Positions 20,022 through 26,844 of a stretch of 64,000 bases of DNA are shown here, piece after piece. Under the pieces are notes generated by a model, which searched no databases, was not told the DNA's origin, and worked only from the letters and a program-made list of their open reading frames with translations. The stretch comes from Marinovum algicola. Lineage in GTDB: Bacteria; Pseudomonadota; Alphaproteobacteria; Rhodobacterales; Rhodobacteraceae. Position 1 is the stretch's first letter; each line of letters begins with the position of its first letter. The stretch is taken from assembly GCF_900109145.1 (NCBI RefSeq), contig NZ_FNYY01000002.1, positions 470,011-534,010 on the forward strand, read 5' to 3'. Made by a program: the position numbers and the translations under genes.

Positions 20022-20444
20022 TCAACGCTCCAGCGCCCGGCGCAGCACGGTATCGACATCGCGGCTGAGCGGCAGCGCGCCGCGCAACACGTGATCGACG
20101 GGATGCCAAGCGGCCTCAGCGGCATCGTCGCAGGCGGCAAGCGTTCCGACCGGGGTGGCACAGCGCACGGCGACCAGAAGGTAGTGAAAGAGCAGCGTAC
20201 CCTCGGCGTCATGGCGGATCAGGTCGAGATGGGTGAGGGTTTCCACCGGCGTGGCGCAAAGGCAAGTTTCTTCCAGCAGTTCGCGCGCGGCGGCGGCATG
20301 GACGGTTTCGCCCGGCTCCACATGGCCGCCGGGAAACCCCCAGAGCCCGGCGTCGGGCTTGTGCGCGGCGCGGCGCACAAGCAGCACGCTGTCGCCGTCA
20401 AGCACCACGGCCAGCGCGCCGATCCTGGGGTAGGACACCGCCAT
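20022..20444 (-). CDS. NUDIX hydrolase
   Basis: 140 residues. The NUDIX box [21 protein letters not shown] agrees with GX5EX7REUXEE and supplies the metal-binding glutamates. The N-terminal strand [17 protein letters not shown] and the GLWGFPGG lead-in are typical of ADP-ribose/MutT-type enzymes. It hydrolyses a nucleoside diphosphate linked to another group; the substrate is not predictable. It lies only 3 bp behind the membrane protein gene on the same strand, so the two are cotranscribed. Confidence 0.9.
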   Translation of the reverse strand: MAVSYPRIGALAVVLDGDSVLLVRRAAHKPDAGLWGFPGGHVEPGETVHAAAARELLEETCLCATPVETLTHLDLIRHDAEGTLLFHYLLVAVRCATPVGTLAACDDAAEAAWHPVDHVLRGALPLSRDVDTVLRRALER

Positions 20445-20447
20445 CGG

Positions 20448-20816
20448 TCAGAAATGCGCCTTGGGTTCGTCGGGTTTGCCGGCGAGCAGCGCCAGCACAC
20501 CGCCCAGCCCGGTAAAGGCGATCGGAAACATGGTGCCGACGTTGAACCCATAGGCCACATACATCAGCCCGCAGGCCAGCAGCATCAGCACCCCGCCCCA
20601 GAGCGCGCGCGCCTTGGCCATGGCCCCGCCGGCAATCGCGAGCAGCGGCGAAAGAACGGCCGCGGCGCGGATCAGCTCGACATTGGAGAACTGCCGCGCC
20701 AGCCCCTCGATCTCGCCATAGCGGTCGACGACCTCGGTATAGCCGTAGCTGAAAAACCCGACGATCATGGCGATGATGCCGCCGATCACGCCCAGGGTCG
20801 ATGCTGCATTGCGCAT
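20448..20816 (-). CDS. Four-helix membrane protein, DUF4064-like
   Basis: 122 residues from ATG 20816, which has an AGGAG site 5 to 9 bases upstream. Helices are at about 7-27, 52-70, 72-90 and 95-115, with the polar tail GKPDEPKAHF inside. The pattern of a first helix followed by a short charged loop (VVDRYGEIEGLARQF) resembles small DUF4064-type membrane proteins. The role is unknown. It is in an operon with the NUDIX gene. Confidence 0.7.
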   Translation of the reverse strand: MRNAASTLGVIGGIIAMIVGFFSYGYTEVVDRYGEIEGLARQFSNVELIRAAAVLSPLLAIAGGAMAKARALWGGVLMLLACGLMYVAYGFNVGTMFPIAFTGLGGVLALLAGKPDEPKAHF

Positions 20817-20898
20817 GGAGTCTCCTGATGTTGCCTGATGTCGAGGTAGGCAATCGCCGCCACGGTTCCAAGCCGGGAATTCGGCGGCGGTCTTCCCC

Positions 20899-21213
20899 CT
20901 AGCCTGCCAGCTCGGACTGAACCTCCTTGGCCCAGCCAAGATACATCCGGTCGCCCTCGACGATCAGCGGCCGCTTCATCAGCGTCGGATGTGTGGCCAG
21001 AAGCGTTTCCGGCGGCGCCGAACGCTCTGTTTCGGACAATCCACGCCAGGTGGTGGAACGGGTGTTGATCACTTTTTCGCCGAACTGCCCAATTGCGCGG
21101 CGCAGCACCTCGGCCGGCACGCCCTCGGCGCGGACATCAACAAACTCTGCATTCGGCAAGGCTTTCAGCGCCTTGCGGCAGGTGTCACAGGTTTTCAGTC
21201 CAAATAGCTGCAT
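20899..21213 (-). CDS. ArsC/Spx family reductase-like protein
   Basis: 104 residues from ATG 21213, which has a GGAGG site 8 bases upstream. The N terminus MQLFGLKTCDTCRKALK gives the thioredoxin-fold CxxC of the ArsC/Spx/YffB family. The later RSTTWRGLSETER and PTLMKRPLIVEGDRMYLGW segments match the YffB branch, including the family Arg-Pro. It is probably a glutathione-dependent thiol reductase of unknown substrate; true arsenate reductase function is unlikely without ars genes. Confidence 0.88.
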   Translation of the reverse strand: MQLFGLKTCDTCRKALKALPNAEFVDVRAEGVPAEVLRRAIGQFGEKVINTRSTTWRGLSETERSAPPETLLATHPTLMKRPLIVEGDRMYLGWAKEVQSELAG

Positions 21214-21390
21214 CGAGGCCTCCGGGATTTTTCCGCAAATTATCACGCAAGCGCGGCGCGGCCAGTGCTTGTTCTTGATTTTTTACAAAGGCGTGCAATC
21301 CTTGCCCCTACGTGACTTTCGACAATCAGGCGATTGGGGGCGGGGTTTCTCGGGCCCGGGGGCATGAAAGGCGGCTGTGACGGACAAGAC

Positions 21391-21412
21391 CCGGAGGTCT
21401 GGACACCTCCGG
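21391..21412 (+). promoter_or_regulatory. Leader hairpin of the cold-shock gene
   Basis: A perfect 8-bp stem CCGGAGGT/ACCTCCGG with a 6-base loop ends 27 bases before the csp start, in a long untranslated leader. Such leaders are common for cold-shock mRNAs and may control translation; no function is shown here. The left arm contains an AGGAGG-like complement (CGGAGG). Confidence 0.45.
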
Positions 21413-21439
21413 CAAGGCAAGATTGAAGGAGACGCGGAC

Positions 21440-21646
21440 ATGCCGACGGGCACCGTGAAGTGGTTCAACACCACAAAAGGTTATGGATTCATCGAACCGA
21501 GCGAAGGCGGCAAGGACGTTTTCGTTCATATTTCAGCCGTGCAGCGGTCCGGTCTGACCGGGCTGGCGGACAATCAGAAGGTGGAATACGCGCTGGAAGA
21601 TGGCCGCGACGGGCGCCAGATGGCGGCCGATCTCAAGCTGGTTTGA
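21440..21646 (+). CDS. Cold-shock domain protein
   Basis: 68 residues from ATG 21440, with GAAGGAGA upstream. It is a single OB-fold cold-shock domain with RNP1 KGYGFIEPSE and RNP2 DVFVHISAV, and the N terminus MPTGTVKWFNTTKG. It binds single-stranded RNA/DNA and melts mRNA structure. This is the usual alphaproteobacterial CspA length. It is monocistronic. Confidence 0.95.
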   Translation: MPTGTVKWFNTTKGYGFIEPSEGGKDVFVHISAVQRSGLTGLADNQKVEYALEDGRDGRQMAADLKLV

Positions 21647-21666
21647 TCCTCCAAAAACTGCAAGGA

Positions 21667-21682
21667 AAGCCCGGCCGGGCTT
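21667..21682. terminator. Hairpin between csp and metR
   Basis: Palindrome AAGCCCGGCCGGGCTT directly after the csp stop. A larger alternative stem using flanking CAAGG and CCTTG is also possible. There is no T-run, so a bidirectional terminator or attenuating hairpin is inferred. Confidence 0.5.
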
Positions 21683-21736
21683 GAGGGGTCTCTCCTCGGC
21701 CTTTTGCCGGGCCTCCTTGCCCAAGGCCCTGTTTTC

Positions 21737-22642
21737 TCAGGCCGCCTGGAGCCGCGCCGCCTCGGACCGGGCGAGCGCAATCAGTTCCTGCATGTAGGGC
21801 TTGTCCACGTCCTCGGAGCGCGTGGCGGCATAAAGCGTGCGGGTCAGTCCGTTTTTCGTCAGCGGCCGGGTGACGTAATCGGAATTGTATTTCACCTCGC
21901 GCACCACCCAATCGGGCAGCACCGAAATGCCGCGATTTGACGCCACCAGCAGCAGGATCACCGCCGTCAGCTCGGCCTGGCGCACTGCCGCCGGCTCGAC
22001 CCGCGCGGGGATCAGCAGCTGGCTGAAAACGTCGAGACGGGTGCGTTCGACCGGATAGGTGATCAGGGTCTGCCCGCGAAAATCCTCGGCGTCGACATAA
22101 GATTTCGCCGCCAGCGGGTGATCCTTGGAGGCGACGAAGACCGGCGCATAGTCGAAAAGCTCGGAAAACTCCACATGCGGCAGGCTCTCTGGATCGGAGG
22201 AGACCACCAGATCGACCTCTTCCTTCTGCAAGGCCGGCAGCGCATCGAAAGCCAGGCCCGGGCGGATATCGACATCGACATCGGGCCAGGATTTGCGAAA
22301 GGCCTCGAGCACCGGAAACAGCCATTCGAAGCAGGCGTGGCATTCGATGGCGATGTGCAGCCGCCCGGATTTGCCATCGCGCAGCCCCGAAAACTCGTCC
22401 TGCAACTTCTCGATTTCCGGCAGGATACGCTCGGCCGCACGCAACAGCCGCAGCCCCGCCGCCGAAAGCTTCATCGGCTTCGAGCGCCGCACGAAGAGCT
22501 CGACCCCGGCCTGATCCTCGAGCCCCTTGATCTGATGGCTCAGCGCCGATTGCGTGATGTTGAGCTGATCGGCCGCGCGTGCCAGCCCGCCGGCCTCGTG
22601 AATGGCCTTGATGGTGCGCAGATGGCGAAACTCGATGTGCAT
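21737..22642 (-). CDS. metR: LysR family regulator, MetR-like
   Basis: 301 residues from ATG 22642. The N-terminal winged HTH is LARAADQLNITQSALSHQIKGLEDQ, followed by a periplasmic-binding-like effector domain to the end. It is divergent from metF with a 96-bp intergenic region carrying a CTCATAA-N12-TTATGAG palindrome, the arrangement of MetR, which activates methionine genes with homocysteine as coinducer. The assignment rests on this context plus family length. Confidence 0.87.
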   Translation of the reverse strand: MHIEFRHLRTIKAIHEAGGLARAADQLNITQSALSHQIKGLEDQAGVELFVRRSKPMKLSAAGLRLLRAAERILPEIEKLQDEFSGLRDGKSGRLHIAIECHACFEWLFPVLEAFRKSWPDVDVDIRPGLAFDALPALQKEEVDLVVSSDPESLPHVEFSELFDYAPVFVASKDHPLAAKSYVDAEDFRGQTLITYPVERTRLDVFSQLLIPARVEPAAVRQAELTAVILLLVASNRGISVLPDWVVREVKYNSDYVTRPLTKNGLTRTLYAATRSEDVDKPYMQELIALARSEAARLQAA

Positions 22643-22654
22643 CCTATGGTCCAG

Positions 22655-22680
22655 CTCATAATGGTGATGAGATTTATGAG
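22655..22680. promoter_or_regulatory. Candidate MetR operator between metR and metF
   Basis: Perfect inverted repeat CTCATAA (22655-22661) and TTATGAG (22674-22680) with a 12-base spacer, 13 bp from the metR start and 58 bp from the metF start. A second overlapping half-site ATGAG lies in the spacer. The position is fit for autoregulation and metF activation. Confidence 0.65.
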
Positions 22681-22738
22681 TTTGTCTCACATGCGCGCAT
22701 TTGCGACAAGGAGGAAACTTTGACAGGAATCGTAACCC

Positions 22739-23605
22739 ATGAGTGCTCCCGCCGTATCATTCGAATTCTTCCCGCCGCGTGATCTCGAAGCCTCCTTCCG
22801 GCTCTGGGACACGGTTCAGGTGCTGGCCCCGCTGGAACCGCGCTTTGTCTCGGTCACCTATGGTGCCGGTGGCACCACCCGCGAACTGACCCGCGATGCG
22901 GTGTCGACGCTGCACAAATCCTCCGGCCTCAAGGTTGCGGCGCATCTCACGTGCGTCGATGCCAGCCGCGAGGAAACCCTTGGCATTGCCGGCGAATTCG
23001 CCAAGGCCGGGGTGAATGACATTGTCGCGCTGCGGGGCGATCCGCCGAAAGGCGTCGACCGGTTCGTGCCCCATGCGGAGGGCTTTGCCGACAGCTGCGA
23101 GCTGATTGCGGCGCTCAAGGACAGCGGCGATTTCACCATCCGCGTCGGCGCCTATCCCGACAAGCACCCCGAGGCGGCCGACGATCAGGCGGACATCGAC
23201 TGGCTCAAGCGCAAGCTTGACGCCGGTGCAGACGAGGCGCTGACGCAGTTCTTCTTCGAGGCCGAAACCTTCCTGCGCTTCCGCGACCGCTGTGCGGCCG
23301 CCGGCATCACCGCGCCGGTCGTGCCGGGGATCCTGCCGATCGAGAACTGGAAAGGCGTGCGCAAATTCGCCAAGGGCTGCGGCACGCCGGTGCCGGCCTG
23401 GCTCGAGGATGCCTTTGACAAGGCCCTGCGGGACGATCGTCAAGATCTTCTGGCCACCGCGCTTTGCACCGAAATGTGCGACACGCTGGTGAGCGAAGGT
23501 GTCGATGCGCTGCATTTCTACACGCTGAACCGGCCGGAACTGACCCGCGATGTCTGTTTCGCCCTGGGTGTGACGCCGAAAACCAAGCTCGAAAACGTCG
23601 CCTGA
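22739..23605 (+). CDS. metF: 5,10-methylenetetrahydrofolate reductase
   Basis: 288 residues. It opens with VSFEFFPPRD, the family TIM-barrel first strand with its active-site Glu, and continues SVTYGAGGTTRE, HLTCVDAS and NDIVALRGDPPKG, then TQFFFEAETFLRFRD and PVVPGILPIENWK. An FAD enzyme that makes 5-methyl-THF for methionine synthesis. A GGAGG site precedes ATG 22739. It is regulated with metR through the shared intergenic region and followed by two hairpins. Confidence 0.97.
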   Translation: MSAPAVSFEFFPPRDLEASFRLWDTVQVLAPLEPRFVSVTYGAGGTTRELTRDAVSTLHKSSGLKVAAHLTCVDASREETLGIAGEFAKAGVNDIVALRGDPPKGVDRFVPHAEGFADSCELIAALKDSGDFTIRVGAYPDKHPEAADDQADIDWLKRKLDAGADEALTQFFFEAETFLRFRDRCAAAGITAPVVPGILPIENWKGVRKFAKGCGTPVPAWLEDAFDKALRDDRQDLLATALCTEMCDTLVSEGVDALHFYTLNRPELTRDVCFALGVTPKTKLENVA

Positions 23606-23615
23606 TCCCCTGCCC

Positions 23616-23636
23616 GTCCCGGGCCTGCCCCGGGAC
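23616..23636. repeat. Intergenic inverted repeat, first unit
   Basis: GTCCCGGG-N5-CCCGGGAC (23616-23623/23629-23636), followed at 23668-23688 by a second, similar hairpin in roughly mirrored order. This forms a paired-palindrome block of the type dispersed between genes in many alphaproteobacteria. Confidence 0.5.
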
Positions 23637-23667
23637 ATCTCCTGCCCCTGCGCATCGCGATCACGAG

Positions 23668-23696
23668 GCCCCGGATCATGTCCGGGGCGCTTTTGT
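23668..23696 (+). terminator. Terminator of metF
   Basis: Stem GCCCCGGA/TCCGGGGC with loop TCATG, followed by GCTTTTGTTT. This is typical rho-independent form, 63 bp after the metF stop. Confidence 0.8.
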
Positions 23697-23716
23697 TTCC
23701 AGAGCCGCGTGGCGAC

Positions 23717-23745
23717 AAAAAAGGACCGGGCGCGCTGCCCGGTCC
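23717..23745 (-). terminator. Terminator of the pdh operon (lpd end)
   Basis: On the minus strand a 9-bp stem GGACCGGGC/GCCCGGTCC (loop 5) is followed by six T. It lies 25 bp past the lpd stop and is convergent with the metF terminator. Confidence 0.85.
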
Positions 23746-23769
23746 TTTCGCTTTCCTACAGAGGCACGC

Positions 23770-25527
23770 TCAGTGCTTCTTTTTCTTCTTCGGCGGCATC
23801 AGGTCGGTGATCGTGCCTTCGAACATCTCGGCGGCAAAGTTCACCGTCTCGCTGAGCGTCGGATGCGGGTGGATGGTGTGGCCGAGGTCGACCGCATCCG
23901 CCCCCATCTCGATCGCCAGCGCCACCTCGGAGATCAGGTCGCCGGCATTGGTGCCGACGATCAGCCCGCCGATGATCCGGTCGTCCTCGGGATCAAACAG
24001 CAGCTTGGTCATACCCTCGGAGCGCCCGTTCGACAGCGCCTTGCCCGAGGCCGCCCAGGGGAAGACGCCCTTTTCGTATTTCACGCCGCGCGCCTTGGCC
24101 TCGGTCTCGGTCATGCCGGCCCAAGCCACTTCCGGGTCGGTATAGGCCACCGAAGGAATGAGCCGGGCGTCGAAATGCCGGTTCTGGCCGGCACAGACCT
24201 CGGCCGCGACCTTGCCTTCATGCACCGCCTTGTGCGCCAGCATCGGCTGGCCCACCACATCGCCGATGGCAAAGATGTGGTTCACACCGGTGCGCTGCTG
24301 GGCATCGACCGCGATGAAGCCGCGATCATCGACCGCGACACCGGCCTTCTCGGCGTCGATCAGCTTGCCATTGGGCTTGCGCCCCACGGCGACAAGCACC
24401 TTGTCGAAAATACCGGCGCTCTCTTCGCCCTTCTCGTTCTCGAAGGTGACCTTCAGCCCGTTCTTCTGGGCCTTCACATCCGTCACCTTGGTCTTGAGCA
24501 TGATGTTTTCGTAGCGGCCCTCGATCCGCTTGTGCAGCGGTTTGACGATGTCCTTGTCGGCGCCAGGGATGATCTGGTCCATCAGCTCGACGACCGTGAT
24601 TTTGGAGCCCAGCGCATCGTAGACACAGGCCATCTCCAGACCGATGATGCCGCCGCCCAGAACCAGCATCCGTTTCGGGATGTCCTTCAGCTCGAGCGCG
24701 CCGGTCGAGTCGATCACCCGCTCGTCGTCATGCGGAATGAACGGCAAGTTCACCGGTTCCGAGCCGGCGGCGATGATGCATTGATCGAACGACACCGTCT
24801 TGGTGCCATCGTCGCCTTCGACGGCGATCATGTTGGGGCCGGTGAACTTGCCATAGCCCTGCACCACCTCGACCTTGCGGCCCTTGGAGAGGCCTTTCAG
24901 CCCGCCGGTGAGCTGGCCGACCACCTTGTCCTTGAAGGCGCGCAACTCGTCGAGATCGACCTCGGGCTTGGAGAAGGACACGCCATGCGCACCCATCTCC
25001 TCGGCCTCGGTGATCACCTTGGCAACGTGCAAGAGCGCCTTCGACGGGATACAGCCGACGTTCAGGCAGACCCCGCCGAGCGAGGGATATTTCTCGATCA
25101 TCACCACCTTCTTGCCCAGGTCGGCGGCGCGGAAGGCCGCCGTGTAGCCGCCGGGGCCGGAGCCCAGAACGACCACCTCGGCGTGAATGTCGCCCTTGCC
25201 AGAGGCGCTGCCGGTGGCTTCGACGGCCTTGGGGGCGCTGTCTTCGGCGGTGCGCGGCCCCGGCTCGGAGGCCGGGGAGGGCTTGTCCTCCTCGCCATCG
25301 GCGCTTTCCAGCACCATGATGACCGACCCTTCGGAGACCTTGTCACCCTCGGCGACCTTGATTTCCGTGACCTTGCCGGCGGCAGGCGACGGCACTTCCA
25401 TCGTCGCCTTGTCGCTTTCCAGCTCGATCAGCGGGTCCTCTGCGGCGACCGTGTCGCCGACAGAGACCAGAACGGTGAGAACGGGGACGTCGGAGAAATC
25501 ACCGATATCGGGTACTTTGACTTCCAT
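23770..25527 (-). CDS. lpd: Dihydrolipoyl dehydrogenase with N-terminal lipoyl domain (PDH E3)
   Basis: 585 residues, about 110 longer than a bare E3 because residues 1-80 are a lipoyl domain with the lipoylated Lys in ELESDKATMEVPSP. After an Ala/Pro linker, the E3 proper begins with the FAD site VLGSGPGGYTAAFRAADLG, the redox disulfide GGVCLNVGCIPSKAL, the NAD fold with VLGGGIIGLEMA and the dimer domain with active-site HPHPTLSE. It reoxidises dihydrolipoate of pyruvate dehydrogenase. It is third in the aceE-aceF-lpd operon, 12 bp after aceF. The tail KKKKKH is unusual but in frame. Confidence 0.97.
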   Translation of the reverse strand: MEVKVPDIGDFSDVPVLTVLVSVGDTVAAEDPLIELESDKATMEVPSPAAGKVTEIKVAEGDKVSEGSVIMVLESADGEEDKPSPASEPGPRTAEDSAPKAVEATGSASGKGDIHAEVVVLGSGPGGYTAAFRAADLGKKVVMIEKYPSLGGVCLNVGCIPSKALLHVAKVITEAEEMGAHGVSFSKPEVDLDELRAFKDKVVGQLTGGLKGLSKGRKVEVVQGYGKFTGPNMIAVEGDDGTKTVSFDQCIIAAGSEPVNLPFIPHDDERVIDSTGALELKDIPKRMLVLGGGIIGLEMACVYDALGSKITVVELMDQIIPGADKDIVKPLHKRIEGRYENIMLKTKVTDVKAQKNGLKVTFENEKGEESAGIFDKVLVAVGRKPNGKLIDAEKAGVAVDDRGFIAVDAQQRTGVNHIFAIGDVVGQPMLAHKAVHEGKVAAEVCAGQNRHFDARLIPSVAYTDPEVAWAGMTETEAKARGVKYEKGVFPWAASGKALSNGRSEGMTKLLFDPEDDRIIGGLIVGTNAGDLISEVALAIEMGADAVDLGHTIHPHPTLSETVNFAAEMFEGTITDLMPPKKKKKH

Positions 25528-25539
25528 CTGATTATCTCC

Positions 25540-26823
25540 TTACCACATCAACTTGCGCATATCGCCAAGCAGCGTCTTGAGCGTCACGCAGAAGCGTGCG
25601 GCAAGCGCGCCATCGACGGCACGGTGGTCGTACGACAGCGACAGAGGCTGCATCAGGCGCGGCTTGAACTCCTCGCCGTTCCAGACCGGCGCCATCTTGG
25701 AGCGGGTAAGGCCGAGAATGGCCACCTCGGGCGCGTTGACGATCGGGGTGAAGGAGGTGCCGCCGATGCCGCCCAGCGACGAGATGGTGAAGGTCGCGCC
25801 CTGCATGTCCTTGGACTTCAGCTCGCCTTCGCGTGCGGCCTTGGACAGCGACATCAGCTCTTTCGAGATCTCCACCAGCCCCTTGCGGTCGGCGTCGTTG
25901 ATCACCGGCACCATCAGCCCGTTGGGCGTGTCGGCCGCAAAGCCGATGTTGTAGAAGTCCTTCTTGATCAGCTTGTCGCCGTCGGGATGGATCGACGAAT
26001 TGAACTCCCAGTGTTGTTTCAGCGCCGAGACGGACGCCTTGATCACGAAGCTGAGCAACGTGACGCGATAGCCCTCTTCCTTGGCCTGGGTGTCCATCTC
26101 CTTGCGGTACTTGTCCAGCTCGGTGATGTCCGCTTCGTCGTTGTGGGTGACATGCGGGATGTTGAGCCAGGAGCGGTGCAGCGCGGGGCCCGAGATCTTC
26201 TTGATCCGGCTCATCTCCACCTCTTCCACCGGGCCGAACTTCGAGAAGTCGACCGCCGGGATCGGCGGGATGCCCATGCCGCCCTGCGCGCCGCCGCTCG
26301 CCCCTGCCGGAGCAGCCGCGGTGGTGGATTTGAGATAGTTGGTCACATCCTCGCGCAGGATACGGCCCTTGCGGCCCGAGCCGTTGACCTTGGCCAGATC
26401 GATCTCGAGCTGGCGGGCAAAGGCGCGCACCGATGGCGAGGCATGCGCCTTGCCAAAGCCCGCATCGGTGACCGGCGCCGGGGCGGTGGATTGTGCCGGC
26501 GTGGCACCGGCGGCGGGTGCGGCGGCCTTCGGCGCCTCTTCGGCCGGCTCGGCCTCTTCCTTGGGCGCGGCCTCGGCCGAACCTGCGTCTTCGCCTTCCA
26601 GCACCATGATCAGCGTGCCTTCGGAGACGGTGTCGCCCTCGGAGATCTTGATCTCCTTGACCTTGCCGGCGGCGGGCGACGGCACTTCCATCGTCGCCTT
26701 GTCGCTTTCCAGCTCGATCAGCGGGTCTTCTTCGGACACCGTGTCACCGACGGAGACCAGCACGGTAAGGACGGGGACATCGGTGAAATCGCCGATGTCG
26801 GGGACGTTTACTTCAATTGCCAT
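25540..26823 (-). CDS. aceF: Dihydrolipoyl acetyltransferase (PDH E2)
   Basis: 427 residues. One lipoyl domain (1-80; Lys in ELESDKATMEVPSP) is followed by an Ala/Pro/Glu-rich linker, a peripheral subunit-binding domain (KAHASPSVRAFARQLEIDLAKVNGSGRKGRIL) and the catalytic acetyltransferase core ending with active-site SLSYDHRAVDGA. It transfers acetyl from lipoate to CoA and forms the complex core. Only one lipoyl domain is present, fewer than in the E. coli protein. The domain is nearly identical to that of the downstream lpd. It lies 21 bp after aceE. Confidence 0.97.
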   Translation of the reverse strand: MAIEVNVPDIGDFTDVPVLTVLVSVGDTVSEEDPLIELESDKATMEVPSPAAGKVKEIKISEGDTVSEGTLIMVLEGEDAGSAEAAPKEEAEPAEEAPKAAAPAAGATPAQSTAPAPVTDAGFGKAHASPSVRAFARQLEIDLAKVNGSGRKGRILREDVTNYLKSTTAAAPAGASGGAQGGMGIPPIPAVDFSKFGPVEEVEMSRIKKISGPALHRSWLNIPHVTHNDEADITELDKYRKEMDTQAKEEGYRVTLLSFVIKASVSALKQHWEFNSSIHPDGDKLIKKDFYNIGFAADTPNGLMVPVINDADRKGLVEISKELMSLSKAAREGELKSKDMQGATFTISSLGGIGGTSFTPIVNAPEVAILGLTRSKMAPVWNGEEFKPRLMQPLSLSYDHRAVDGALAARFCVTLKTLLGDMRKLMW

Positions 26824-26844
26824 ATTACTGTTCCTCCTTCCCGC

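Noticed and set aside
22643..22738. S-adenosylmethionine or SAH riboswitch upstream of metF
   Set aside because: The leader is short and shows the MetR-type palindrome rather than a riboswitch core.
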